52,333 bases of DNA from Pseudidiomarina salinarum (GTDB lineage Bacteria > Pseudomonadota > Gammaproteobacteria > Enterobacterales > Alteromonadaceae): positions 1 to 52,333 of the forward strand of contig NZ_JPER01000009.1 of the NCBI RefSeq assembly GCF_000753715.1, written 5' to 3'. Position 1 is the stretch's first letter, and every line of letters starts with the position of its first letter. Positions 18,877 through 27,374 of this stretch are shown piece by piece. The notes beneath the pieces were generated by a model that was not told the origin of the DNA, did no database searches, and was given only the letters and a program-made list of their open reading frames with translations. Made by a program: the position numbers and the translations under genes.

Positions 18877-20054
18877 CGCCGTACCATCCATTCGGAAGGA
18901 ATGCCTGTTGGCGTGATCCTATCGGCGGAACTGCTAAATAGTGATGCGAGCTGGTAGCTGCCGCCATCGATACCAGTCACTTCGGAAATCTCTGCCACGC
19001 CACGACTACCGTCGGCTCGCCTTACAATTTGGACAACAACCTGAATGGCCGATACCACTTGCTGGCGGATAGCCAGTAGTGGCATATCCATACCTGACAT
19101 CATGACCATAACTTCCAGCCGTTGTAGTGCTTCCCGCGGACTATTGGCATGCAGGGTGGTCAGCGAGCCATCATGCCCGGTATTCATGGCCTGCAGCATA
19201 TCAATGGCTTCAGCACCCCGGCACTCGCCGATGATGATCCGATCAGGCCTCATCCGCAGTGCGTTAACCAGTAGCTCCCGAATGGTTATCCGCCCTTTGC
19301 CTTCGGCATTGGCCGGTCGAGCTTCAAGGCTGATTAAATTGTCGTGCTGCAATCGCAGTTCAGCGGCATCCTCAATAGTCACTATCCGTTGTCCCGCCGG
19401 AACCTCTGTAGCTAATACATTCAGTAAGGTTGTTTTACCGGTACCAGTGCCTCCGGCAATCAAAATATTGCGCCGCGCAGCCACTGCTTTTACCAGGTAA
19501 TCAGCCGCCTCCGCGCTCAATGACCCGGCAGCGACCAGGTCGCCGATTCGGAAATTTTTGACACTGAATTTGCGGATGGTCAGGCAAGTTCCGCGCGTGG
19601 CCAGCGGCCCCAGCACCGCATTTACCCGCGAACCGTCCGGTAGCCGCGCATCAACCATCGGCTGAGCGCTGTCCAGCCGCCGCCCTAGCGGCAATACAAT
19701 ACGATCGATAACCCGCAGTAAATTTGCTTCGTCAGTGAAACAGGTACTGCTCCGTTGCAGACATCCCTCACGTTCAACGAAGACCGTGGCAAAATCGTTG
19801 ACCATTATTTCGCTGACCGATGGATCAGCCAGCAGCTTTTCAAGAGGCCCAAGGCCCAGACAGTCATCAATGACTTCCTGGATCTCTCGCTCTTGCTCCG
19901 CGGTTACTACCTGGCCTTTGGCCGTCACAAAATTGGCCAATAGCTGACTTGCATAAGTCGCTAACTCGGCGTTGCTTAACTGCTGATGATGGGCAGCTCT
20001 TTGCAGTTGGGCGCGCAGATAATGTTTAAGCTCTTCTTTGCTGTCCGAACTCAT
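18873..20054 (-). CDS. tadA: Tad/Flp pilus assembly ATPase TadA (CpaF)
   Basis: 393 residues from ATG 20054, preceded by GGGGGAG; the longer open frame to 20087 lies inside the secretin gene. Walker A is GGTGTGKTT, followed by the Asp box (IVTIEDAAELRL), Walker B (RPDRIIIGECRGAEA) and the His box (GHDGSLTTLHANS). It is a cytoplasmic hexameric secretion ATPase of the CpaF group that powers Flp pilus assembly. The N-terminal ~70 residues are helical, as in CpaF. Confidence 0.96.
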   Translation of the reverse strand: MSSDSKEELKHYLRAQLQRAAHHQQLSNAELATYASQLLANFVTAKGQVVTAEQEREIQEVIDDCLGLGPLEKLLADPSVSEIMVNDFATVFVEREGCLQRSSTCFTDEANLLRVIDRIVLPLGRRLDSAQPMVDARLPDGSRVNAVLGPLATRGTCLTIRKFSVKNFRIGDLVAAGSLSAEAADYLVKAVAARRNILIAGGTGTGKTTLLNVLATEVPAGQRIVTIEDAAELRLQHDNLISLEARPANAEGKGRITIRELLVNALRMRPDRIIIGECRGAEAIDMLQAMNTGHDGSLTTLHANSPREALQRLEVMVMMSGMDMPLLAIRQQVVSAIQVVVQIVRRADGSRGVAEISEVTGIDGGSYQLASLFSSSADRITPTGIPSEWMVRR

Positions 20055-20055
20055 A

Positions 20056-21264
20056 TTATTGCTCCCCCAGCGCAACATCATCGACAAGGCCTACGCAGCC
20101 CACTGCGTAGCGAAATTCATCCCGCCACTCACTGGCCTGATGCTGAAGATTGCGTTTCTTTTTGGTCATACTTGCCAAGGTGGGAGTAACAATAACCACC
20201 AGTTCGGTCTCGGCTTCGCGAAACTGCGATGATGAAAATAGCTGGCCTAGTATGGGCAACTGATGGAGGACAGGAAATTGATCTGCCTGCCAGGACTGCT
20301 CATGGTTGATAAGGCCAGACAACACAATAGACTCGCCGGCCATTACCGAAATCATTGAGGATACCCGCCGCGTCAGTATCCCGGGGATGCCATTTACCGA
20401 CGTCGCCGGATCTATGGAACTAATTTCTGCAGTCAACTCAGTCTTAATCTGATTATTGGGCAGCAGATGCGGCGCCATGGTTAAGGCAATACCATAATCG
20501 CGAAAACTGACATCCTGCAGACCCTGCGCCAGAACCTGAGGTACCGGAAATTCTCCACCAACTAAAAATTCTGCGCTGCCACCGCTATGAGCCGCCAGCG
20601 TTGGTTGCGCCAGCAGCCGTGCGTGGCCATCCCGCTCCAGCAATTCGATAGTGGTTGCAACATCTACCGGAAAGCTGACAGCGCTGGCCGCCTCACTGGA
20701 AAACAGCGGCCCGCCAATCTGTTGTGGCCAGCGCACACCAAGGTGTCGGGTTTGCTGACGTTTTATCTCAGCAATACGCACCTCGAGCTCAATCATCGGA
20801 CTGTCATAGGTTTCGGTAAAGTTCACCTGCAGTAGCACCCGCGGAAAGCGTTGCGTGAGCGACTGCAGTTCATCACGGTAGCGGCTACTGGCCTCGCCCT
20901 GCAGCAGATAAAAGCCTTGCTCAGCGATCACCTGCAATGCGGGCATCCTTTGCTGCAGGGCAGCCATGGTCAGTTCGAGTTCGACGTCAGGCTGATTGCG
21001 GACCCTGACTTCACGACTGACTTGCTCACCCTGGTCAGTAATTAGTACCAATTTGCTCTGCCCTTCACGTAACGCCGAAATGGCCAGATGATTGGGTTCA
21101 ATCAAGCGCACATCAATCACTTCAGGATTGCCAACCACTACATCAACAACCGACTCCAGCCGGAGTACCTGAGTATCACCAGTTACCAGCGTATGTGAAT
21201 CGGTTGCCTCCGCCCTGGCGACTGCAGTGATAAGAAATAGCAGTAAAGTCGAGGTAAATCTCAT
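20056..21264 (-). CDS. rcpA: Tad secretin (RcpA/CpaC)
   Basis: 402 residues from ATG 21264, which overlaps the cpaB stop as ATGA and gives a signal peptide (MRFTSTLLLFLITAVARA). An N-terminal pilus-formation domain (VVVGNPEVIDVRLIEPNHLA), then a secretin domain whose late motif reads SGLINHEQSWQADQFPVLHQ. The LPILGQLF and ETELVVIVTP strands close the pore domain. It forms the outer-membrane channel for the pilus. At about 400 residues it is somewhat short compared with many CpaC proteins. Confidence 0.92.
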   Translation of the reverse strand: MRFTSTLLLFLITAVARAEATDSHTLVTGDTQVLRLESVVDVVVGNPEVIDVRLIEPNHLAISALREGQSKLVLITDQGEQVSREVRVRNQPDVELELTMAALQQRMPALQVIAEQGFYLLQGEASSRYRDELQSLTQRFPRVLLQVNFTETYDSPMIELEVRIAEIKRQQTRHLGVRWPQQIGGPLFSSEAASAVSFPVDVATTIELLERDGHARLLAQPTLAAHSGGSAEFLVGGEFPVPQVLAQGLQDVSFRDYGIALTMAPHLLPNNQIKTELTAEISSIDPATSVNGIPGILTRRVSSMISVMAGESIVLSGLINHEQSWQADQFPVLHQLPILGQLFSSSQFREAETELVVIVTPTLASMTKKKRNLQHQASEWRDEFRYAVGCVGLVDDVALGEQ

Positions 21265-22010
21265 CCCTGATCCCTCACCGGTTGCATCTGATGAATACGA
21301 GCCGGAACCGGCATCGTCAGGCTGCTGTAAGCGTGTTGCGGATGTTGCAGCCAAATTTGAAAACCGCTGCCGCGGATGCTTTCAAATTGGATCGCTTGCT
21401 CTGCACTCATACTGAAAGTAATGGTAGTTGCCAGTGCGCTCTGACCAGGCTGGCTATGCTGAAGATTGTCCAGTGCCAGCACCGGCACATCGGTAACAAC
21501 GAGCAGCTTGTCCCCGGCACTGACTGAGTTGGGTGACACTATGGCGACTTTATCGCCCACTGCCAGCATGCCATGATGTAAATTTTCAACCGAGATACTG
21601 GCCGTTATTGCGTATTGCCCGGGGGCCAGCCGCTGGCTAAAAAACCTGCTGTAATCGTGACTAAAACTGTCCAGTGTCAGGGGCTCGCCGCGCGCCAGAA
21701 AACGACTGGTTCTGAGTCCTATCAGGCTGGTCGCATCCTGCGGCTGCAACCAGTTATCCTGAACATATTTGGGTGGAAATTTTCGCTGCTGCAAATGCGC
21801 AAGCTCAACCCGTGTGTCTGCATCCAAATCCGTACTGAGCACCAGAATATCCTGCATATAGCGTTGTTGTTCCTGTTGTCGCGTCAGCGCTTGTTCAGCA
21901 ATATAGCGTTGAATAGCCTGATAGCTGGTCAATGCCGCCCCTAAAGTGAGCACCAGCAGCACCACGAGCTTCCAGCGCAAACCTATTTTAACGGTGCTAC
22001 CGCTCATCAC
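21261..22010 (-). CDS. rcpC: Tad pilus assembly protein RcpC/CpaB
   Basis: 249 residues with one N-terminal membrane anchor (WKLVVLLVLTLGAALTSYQA) and an SAF domain (QDATSLIGLRTSRFLARGEP) typical of CpaB, followed by a periplasmic domain (AVGDKVAIVSP). CpaB links the secretin and inner-membrane parts. It overlaps the small TadE-like gene upstream by 4 bases and rcpA downstream by 4 bases. Confidence 0.88.
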   Translation of the reverse strand: MMSGSTVKIGLRWKLVVLLVLTLGAALTSYQAIQRYIAEQALTRQQEQQRYMQDILVLSTDLDADTRVELAHLQQRKFPPKYVQDNWLQPQDATSLIGLRTSRFLARGEPLTLDSFSHDYSRFFSQRLAPGQYAITASISVENLHHGMLAVGDKVAIVSPNSVSAGDKLLVVTDVPVLALDNLQHSQPGQSALATTITFSMSAEQAIQFESIRGSGFQIWLQHPQHAYSSLTMPVPARIHQMQPVRDQG

Positions 22011-22300
22011 TGCACCACCGGATGGAGCAAAATATTCTGCCAGAGCCAGCTATTAAACAATCGCCAGCTCACGACCAATCGTTCCATAAGTTCCGGTAAG
22101 TTCTCACCTTGCGACGTTACCGGTATTATGAGTATTAGCGCCAGCATCAAGGCGGCCAATAGTCCTTCAATCGCTGCCTGCCCCCTAAAATTATTCAGCT
22201 GACGGCTGGTTGCTGAGCAACACCACGATATAGTCAGCCGCCTGCCTGAGCACCAGAATGTCTTGTCGGGGAGCTTGCAGTAATATATGAAACTGTCCAT
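22007..22300 (-). CDS. Small TadE-like protein, start codon uncertain
   Basis: The conserved part is NNFRGQAAIEGLLAALMLAL, a TadE/TadG-type N-terminus (Gly-Gln-Ala-x-x-Glu then a hydrophobic helix), followed by about 40 residues. The only in-frame ATG (22300) lies 110 bases inside the upstream gene and would add an atypical cysteine-rich 34-residue leader. A CTG at 22198 just before the motif would give about 63 residues, but it has no clear Shine-Dalgarno. The frame is open and in its proper place, so I take it as real. A non-canonical start or coupled re-initiation is likely. Confidence 0.6.
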   Translation of the reverse strand: MDSFIYYCKLPDKTFWCSGRRLTISWCCSATSRQLNNFRGQAAIEGLLAALMLALILIIPVTSQGENLPELMERLVVSWRLFNSWLWQNILLHPVVQ

Positions 22301-22715
22301 GTTGTACCTCTTTTAGCCTGGGCTCCCGATAAGCAAAACGGAGCTTTAAAAACTGCCATACCTGGGTGGCGCTGCGTGAACTTAGAAAAATGGCAAGCCC
22401 AAACCCGTCGCTCGCGGTGTCATAAAGCAACTGACCGAGCCAGTCGGGATAATGGTTCCCTGAAGCGGCAGGCGGTCGGACTTTGGTTCGGGTAAGCCAG
22501 TAGCCGGTATCATCCCGCTGAAACAGCCACAAATCATCACCGGCAGCACAGATCCAGATAGCCCCCATCTGTTGTTGCAGTACACAATCCAGATACTCAG
22601 TTAAGGGCGCAATCTGAGGCACTGAAGGAGCAGTAATTTGCCAGATGGTGCGGCTATGATTTTCGCCCATCAGTCTGAATTCCCAACCTGGTATGGCCAT
22701 ATCCACCGCTATCAC
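22191..22715 (-). CDS. Unrecognised protein in the Tad locus
   Basis: 174 residues from a GTG (22715) that directly follows the TAA of the upstream TadE-like gene, with GGGAG nine bases upstream. An ATG at 22700 is an alternative. There is no signal peptide and no membrane helix, so it is probably cytoplasmic. It is rich in tryptophan and glutamine and mixes strands and helices (GAIWICAAGDDLWLFQRDDT; FGLAIFLSSRSATQVWQFL). I do not recognise a family. Its place between two pseudopilin-like genes and rcpC, with overlaps on both sides, suggests a pilus-specific accessory, perhaps in the position where TadZ would be expected. It has no Walker motif, so it is not TadZ. Confidence 0.75.
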   Translation of the reverse strand: MIAVDMAIPGWEFRLMGENHSRTIWQITAPSVPQIAPLTEYLDCVLQQQMGAIWICAAGDDLWLFQRDDTGYWLTRTKVRPPAASGNHYPDWLGQLLYDTASDGFGLAIFLSSRSATQVWQFLKLRFAYREPRLKEVQHGQFHILLQAPRQDILVLRQAADYIVVLLSNQPSAE

Positions 22716-23249
22716 TTAGCATGGCTCCCTGTCACAGATAATTTCCGCCGGCGTCGCATCGGTATTAATGAACCCCAGTCGCAAACTGTCAGGGGCAAAC
22801 TCACGGGTAACCGGCAACCAGCTCAGTATTTTTAAGACGGAATTAAGGCCCAGTTCGCTAATGTAATAAGAGGGGGTCAGCTGCGCTGGCCGTTCACTGA
22901 GCTGCACACTTTGCTGCGGACTCCAGCTGTCAGTCAGCCGCGCCATAGCAAGGGTGTCATCACTGCGAGCGAGCAGCCACAGATTATCCTGTGGGAGTTC
23001 GAACTGGCTCAGACGACTCAATGGCTCCAACACGTGCTGTGTCCTTTCCGCAAAAGGATAGTCCGATTCGGCGCGGATCCGCTCATCCGGCGTCACCTGC
23101 CAGATAATTGAGCGGCTGCGATCAATGCGCTGTTGTGCCGTGTGACTGGCGCGATGCAGCTCCAGCATGGCGTAACCGAGCAATACAGCTATTATACTAA
23201 GGAAGCCCATTGCCTCGAGCATCGCCTGACCCGTTATCCGGCACTTCAT
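22716..23249 (-). CDS. TadE-like pseudopilin
   Basis: 177 residues from ATG 23249, which overlaps the TadG-like stop as ATGA and has GGGGGAG upstream. The N-terminus MKCRITGQAMLEAMGFLSII has a short basic leader, Gly-Gln-Ala and a conserved Glu before a membrane helix, as in TadE. The remaining ~140 residues are periplasmic, with a terminal CDREPC cysteine pair. Probably a minor pseudopilin of the Flp system. Confidence 0.78.
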   Translation of the reverse strand: MKCRITGQAMLEAMGFLSIIAVLLGYAMLELHRASHTAQQRIDRSRSIIWQVTPDERIRAESDYPFAERTQHVLEPLSRLSQFELPQDNLWLLARSDDTLAMARLTDSWSPQQSVQLSERPAQLTPSYYISELGLNSVLKILSWLPVTREFAPDSLRLGFINTDATPAEIICDREPC

Positions 23250-24433
23250 GACGGCTCCCCCGTGGCCGCCAGAACAAGTTTGTCCTGCATAGTTAACGAC
23301 TGCAGCTCGCCCTCCCAAAGTGCATTAAAGAGGTTTGGCTGCTCAGTACGGTCGTCCGCGCGGGGAAACAACGAACGCGGCCGGCTGAATCGCACGCCCG
23401 CCCTTGCCAGTACATCGCCAAAGCGAATAATAGCGGCGGGAAGATTAGTGACATCAAAGCGTCGCCGGTTAAAATATTTCAGCGGTGTCGCCTGACGGCC
23501 CATCGAACCTTGCGCCGCCAGCGCCCAGCGCGAAGCACGCGAGTTAATCCGGGGACTGCCGCCGAAATCATCGGCCGCCGCTGCAGAAACTGGTTGCCCG
23601 AGATAGCCTGCACCGTCGCCCCAGGGTACTTCAACGCGACTAAATAGAATCCGCGTATGCACCGATACGGTATCCATTGCCTGCCAGCTCCAGTTGCCAG
23701 CATTGTCGATCTGCAGACGGGCGCCCCCGGCTTTACGAATTTTAAAAAAGGACAGGTTAAACCAACTGTAGCTACGCTCCTGACTAAAAGGATCAAGGCT
23801 GTGGCTCATCAGTTCTTTAAGGACATCATCATCAGTCGCGGTGGTTTGCAGTGGCAGGTACGCCCACCAACGCCATTGCAACGGCAACAGGCCCGGCGCA
23901 TGAAATAGATCAAAGGATTCCTCCTCAAAGCCATGCCGGGCAGCGATTGTAGTCAGTGTTGCCGGAATCAGTGTGGCAAAAGACAGGCGGATCAGCCCTT
24001 GTGCAAGCTGAATGGCGGTGGTCAACCCCTGCTGTACCGCGATACCGAGCCGCAGAATATAATTGAGTGGCTGCCCGACGGTGTCCGTCATGACCTGGAT
24101 TTGCCGGGTAACTGCATTCAGGTAAGGAATCCAGGCCGTGATCTTTGCCGCTCTGGCGGCGGTATCCTGCATCATGGCGTACCAGCTTGCGATACCAACC
24201 AATTGCGCTAGCACTAACTGATTACCAAGTAACGCGCGGTTCAGTATCGCCAGCAGATTCAGCTCTCGAGCAAGCAAAACAGCGGCAGAGCCTGCCATAT
24301 TGTCAGCAACAGTTTGCCGCAGCCATCGCTCACGGTTATCGCTGCTCTGGCTGATCATCCCCAGCGCCAGCAATAACAGAGCAGTGAGCAACGGCAACAA
24401 AAGTACCGAAAGATATCCGCGCTGCCGGTACAT
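23246..24433 (-). CDS. TadG-like pilus assembly protein
   Basis: 395 residues starting MYRQRGYLSVLLLPLLTALL, the RG plus hydrophobic-helix start of TadG-like proteins. A large periplasmic region follows with no von Willebrand domain evident; a second hydrophobic helical stretch lies near residues 140-165. The start overlaps the flp stop by one base (TGATG). Identification rests on the N-terminus and on its place directly after the pilin gene. Confidence 0.72.
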   Translation of the reverse strand: MYRQRGYLSVLLLPLLTALLLLALGMISQSSDNRERWLRQTVADNMAGSAAVLLARELNLLAILNRALLGNQLVLAQLVGIASWYAMMQDTAARAAKITAWIPYLNAVTRQIQVMTDTVGQPLNYILRLGIAVQQGLTTAIQLAQGLIRLSFATLIPATLTTIAARHGFEEESFDLFHAPGLLPLQWRWWAYLPLQTTATDDDVLKELMSHSLDPFSQERSYSWFNLSFFKIRKAGGARLQIDNAGNWSWQAMDTVSVHTRILFSRVEVPWGDGAGYLGQPVSAAAADDFGGSPRINSRASRWALAAQGSMGRQATPLKYFNRRRFDVTNLPAAIIRFGDVLARAGVRFSRPRSLFPRADDRTEQPNLFNALWEGELQSLTMQDKLVLAATGEPS

Positions 24434-24711
24434 CAGTTGCCCCCGGACTCAGTGCTTTCGTCATAATTACCGAGATTAACATCCTGGCGGGCGACCGTTG
24501 ATGAACGCCGGGCGGCGGATCTCGCGGTATTAATTTGCTGGGCAGCGCTTTGACCGCTAACTTCCTGAGCGATGCCGGCAACCTGATTGCGAACCGTTTT
24601 ACCCAACAGGGAATAGACCCCGATTGCTGCAACCGCAATCAGTGCCACGATGATGATGTACTCGGTCATGCCCTGACCAAGCTGAGCTTTAAAACGAGAT
24701 AGTAAGCGCAT
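24433..24711 (-). CDS. flp: Flp major pilin
   Basis: 92 residues. The prepilin signature GQGMTEYIIIVALIAVAAIG (residues 12-31) has the glutamate-tyrosine pair at mature positions 5-6 that defines Flp/type IVb pilins; cleavage would follow Gly14. The soluble tail is serine- and asparagine-rich (about 60 residues after the helix), longer than many Flp pilins. First gene of the locus. No TadV-type prepilin peptidase is encoded here, so processing must use an enzyme from elsewhere, possibly PilD. Confidence 0.95.
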   Translation of the reverse strand: MRLLSRFKAQLGQGMTEYIIIVALIAVAAIGVYSLLGKTVRNQVAGIAQEVSGQSAAQQINTARSAARRSSTVARQDVNLGNYDESTESGGN

Positions 24712-24747
24712 ACAACCCTCCGATAGCTTCAGTAACCTGAGGACTAA

Positions 24748-24776
24748 AGTATAAGAGGCTTATTTTTGATGGTGAG
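24748..24776 (-). promoter_or_regulatory. Candidate flp/tad promoter
   Basis: On the minus strand TATACT (24748-24753) lies 37 bases upstream of the flp ATG. A weak -35 (CTCACC, 24771-24776) is at 17-base spacing. No sigma-54 motif was seen. GGAGGG is the pilin Shine-Dalgarno. Confidence 0.4.
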
Positions 24777-24793
24777 CAGCTTAGGTGGAGGGC

Positions 24794-25486
24794 TTACTCA
24801 ATATTAAGGTACTTATGCAGTTGCACTGACAGGCGCCAGTTCCGGGCGATACAGGTTTTGATGGCGAGCTCAGTTGCCCGCGGACGCTGGCTGATAGGCT
24901 GCAGCGAGATGCTTACTTCGGGACGCGGCGGACAGCGGGATAAGAGATTATCCAGCGCATCAATATGCTTTTGCATTGCTACCGGGTATTTGATTTCGTC
25001 GGCTCTTTGCATACAGTCGGGTCGCACCAGATAGCCGCCGGGCATATCCAGTTTTGGCGAAACCGTGACCCAGGTGTCAGCGCTAACCAGCAGCGTAAAA
25101 GTACCACTGGTTTCAATTTGCAGTCGATAGCCCAGGGGTTCCAGTTCTGCCGCCAGCGGTCGCAAATCATACATGGCGGGCTCGCCACCGGTAATAACCA
25201 CATGTTTCGCCTGGTAACCCTGCTCACGAAATAGTGCCACTATATCGGCAGCGCTCAGTTCAGCCCATTGCTCACTCGGGCCGGCTTTATTAACTACCCC
25301 GGAGGCACCGACCCGGGCCGCTTCTTTCAGCTCCCAGGTGTGCTGGGTATCACACCACGGGCACCCCACAGGGCAACCCTGCAGACGCACAAAAATCGAC
25401 GGAACCCCGGTGAACTGCCCTTCACCCTGGATGGTTTCGAAGATTTCATTAATTGGGTAAGCTGTGCTGATAGGATTCTCCGCCAA
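24794..25486 (-). CDS. queE: 7-carboxy-7-deazaguanine synthase QueE
   Basis: 230 residues, very close to the E. coli-type QueE ([42 protein letters not shown] end). This radical SAM enzyme converts 6-carboxy-tetrahydropterin to 7-carboxy-7-deazaguanine on the way to queuosine. The cluster cysteines are in [15 protein letters not shown]. It is divergent from queC, with 65 bases between the start codons. queD is not in the window. Confidence 0.97.
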   Translation of the reverse strand: MAENPISTAYPINEIFETIQGEGQFTGVPSIFVRLQGCPVGCPWCDTQHTWELKEAARVGASGVVNKAGPSEQWAELSAADIVALFREQGYQAKHVVITGGEPAMYDLRPLAAELEPLGYRLQIETSGTFTLLVSADTWVTVSPKLDMPGGYLVRPDCMQRADEIKYPVAMQKHIDALDNLLSRCPPRPEVSISLQPISQRPRATELAIKTCIARNWRLSVQLHKYLNIE

Positions 25487-25551
25487 TTCCGGTAAAATAC
25501 GCTGGTCTTTCTGAATTGTACCTGATCAACCAAGCAAAAGGGACGCCTGAC

Positions 25552-26205
25552 ATGGCAAAAGTTGTTGTGATTTATTCCGGCGGCATGGATTCATTTACTG
25601 TGCTGCACCACGCGCTGCAACAAGGCCACGAGGTCTACGCATTGTCCTTTAACTACGGTCAGCGCCATGTGCGCGAACTGGACAGCGCCGCAGCCGTCTG
25701 TAAGCAAGCCAACATACCCCATAAAATTGTCGATATTACCGCGATCAATCAGTTGCTTGCCGGCAGTTCCCTGACTGATGACATTGATATTCCGGAAGGT
25801 CACTATGAGTCGGTTTCGATGCAGTCAACTGTGGTGCCAAATCGCAATATGATTCTGCTGTCGCTGGCAATCGGCTATGCGGTATCTATCGAAGCCGAGG
25901 CCGTCTGCTACGGCGCGCATTCGGGTGATCATGCAATCTATCCGGACTGCCGGCCAGAGTTTGTCCTGAAAATGAACGATGTCAGCCAGATTGCCAATTA
26001 TCAGCCGGTGACCATCGACGTTCCGTTTCTGCAGAATAATAAAGCCGAGATTCTGGCCGCGGGACTGGCCATGGGACTGGACTACGGCCAAACCTGGACT
26101 TGCTATAATGGCCGGGAACTTGCCTGTGGTAAGTGCGGGGCCTGTATCGAACGGTTAGAAGCTTTTGCCGCTAACAATCAGACCGACCCCCTAGCCTACG
26201 AGTAA
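25552..26205 (+). CDS. queC: 7-cyano-7-deazaguanine synthase QueC
   Basis: 217 residues from ATG 25552 ([16 protein letters not shown]), with AAGGGA upstream. The SGGMDS loop binds ATP, and four cysteines in [20 protein letters not shown] bind zinc. It makes preQ0 from the QueE product with ammonia and ATP. A possible -10 (TAAAAT, 25493-25498) lies in the short queE-queC gap. It converges with nagZ, stop codons 4 bases apart. Confidence 0.97.
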   Translation: MAKVVVIYSGGMDSFTVLHHALQQGHEVYALSFNYGQRHVRELDSAAAVCKQANIPHKIVDITAINQLLAGSSLTDDIDIPEGHYESVSMQSTVVPNRNMILLSLAIGYAVSIEAEAVCYGAHSGDHAIYPDCRPEFVLKMNDVSQIANYQPVTIDVPFLQNNKAEILAAGLAMGLDYGQTWTCYNGRELACGKCGACIERLEAFAANNQTDPLAYE

Positions 26206-26209
26206 GCGA

Positions 26210-27229
26210 CTAACCTGCGGTAACCTTCTGCAGTACCTGCTGGGCACTATGCCAGCGCGGATGGTTACGTAGCGTATTCAGATTCATCGATGCCGACTTC
26301 GCCAGTAGCTCATAGCTGCGGGCATAACGTCGCGGGTCTTTATTAACCAGCGGCGCAACCGTTTCAATAACCGTTATCGCGCCGGCTCTGTCATTACAGG
26401 CCAGCACCATGTCACAACCGGCCCGCAAAGCCGCCTTAGCCCGATCCGCCATACTACCGGCGACCGTGGCGCCAGCCATCGCCAGATCATCACTAAAAAT
26501 CACTCCATGGAACTCAAGCTGAGCCCGCAGTACGTCCTGCAACCAGCGCTCGGAGAAGCCTGCGGGGTGCTTGCAAACATCAGGATAGATCACATGGGCT
26601 GGCATAATCGCATCCAGACAGGACGCCAGCTCCATAAAGGGGGGCAGGTCGGTGGCAACAATCTCGTCCCATAAGCGGTTATCGACCGGAATCGCGATGT
26701 GTGAGTCAGCGGCGACCGAACCATGTCCCGGGAAGTGTTTCCCCGTGGCTTTCATACCAGCCTGATGCATACCTTTAATGAACGCGCGGGCAATCGGAAT
26801 TATTGCCTGAGGCTGTTCAGCGAAGGCGCGATCGCCGATAACTTCGCTAATACCATTAAGGTCGAGAACCGGCGCAAAGCTGATATCAATATCAACTGCC
26901 AGCACTTCGCTGGCCATCAGCCAGCCGAGTTCCTGCGCCCATTGCTGAGCTTCGCTGGTATCCCGCGCGTAGCGGCCGATATTGGCCATCGCCGGAATTG
27001 CTGAAAAGCCCTCGCGGAAGCGCTGGACCCTGCCGCCTTCGTGATCGACCGCAAGAATCAGCGGATTACGTGCCGCGGCACGCGTCTGCCGCACCAATTC
27101 CTGAATTTGCCCGGGATCAACATAATTCCGGCTAAAATATATCACCCCACCGATTGCGGGATGCGCGAGCAATTCCCTTTCTTCTGCAGTTAGTTCGGGG
27201 CCCTCAAGATCAATCATTACAGCTGTCAT
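26210..27229 (-). CDS. nagZ: Beta-N-acetylhexosaminidase NagZ
   Basis: 339 residues from ATG 27229 (MTAVMIDLEGPELTAEEREL); an in-frame GTG three codons upstream is possible. Glycoside hydrolase family 3: KHFPGHGSVAADSH and the nucleophile loop VIFSDDLAMAGA. It removes GlcNAc from 1,6-anhydro-muropeptides in the cytoplasm during cell-wall recycling, which in some species also feeds AmpC induction. Length matches E. coli (341). Confidence 0.96.
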   Translation of the reverse strand: MTAVMIDLEGPELTAEERELLAHPAIGGVIYFSRNYVDPGQIQELVRQTRAAARNPLILAVDHEGGRVQRFREGFSAIPAMANIGRYARDTSEAQQWAQELGWLMASEVLAVDIDISFAPVLDLNGISEVIGDRAFAEQPQAIIPIARAFIKGMHQAGMKATGKHFPGHGSVAADSHIAIPVDNRLWDEIVATDLPPFMELASCLDAIMPAHVIYPDVCKHPAGFSERWLQDVLRAQLEFHGVIFSDDLAMAGATVAGSMADRAKAALRAGCDMVLACNDRAGAITVIETVAPLVNKDPRRYARSYELLAKSASMNLNTLRNHPRWHSAQQVLQKVTAG

Positions 27230-27272
27230 AGATACCACTCATTGATTGCGCTGCCAGCAGTGTGCCAAATTT

Positions 27273-27288
27273 CGTGACAGCCGTCACT
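27273..27288 (+). promoter_or_regulatory. Candidate CRP-like site upstream of the S41 peptidase gene
   Basis: GTGA-N6-TCAC (27274-27287) matches the core of the CRP consensus TGTGA-N6-TCACA, with outer bases C and T. Its centre is about 57 bases before the start site predicted from the promoter at 27303-27331, near a class I activator position. Confidence 0.4.
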
Positions 27289-27302
27289 AGGCAAAATTAG
27301 AC

Positions 27303-27331
27303 TGGACTTCGGACTGGCAGCATCTTATAAA
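27303..27331 (+). promoter_or_regulatory. Candidate promoter of the S41 peptidase gene
   Basis: TGGACT (27303-27308), a 17-base spacer and TATAAA (27326-27331). Predicted start near 27338, giving a leader of about 37 bases. Confidence 0.5.
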
Positions 27332-27374
27332 AGATAGAGATTCTTTCATTACGCTAACCTCTCTGGTGACCATC

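Noticed and set aside
25487-25551. preQ1 riboswitch upstream of queE or queC
   Set aside because: The 65-base divergent gap has no A-rich tail plus stem arrangement that I could recognise.
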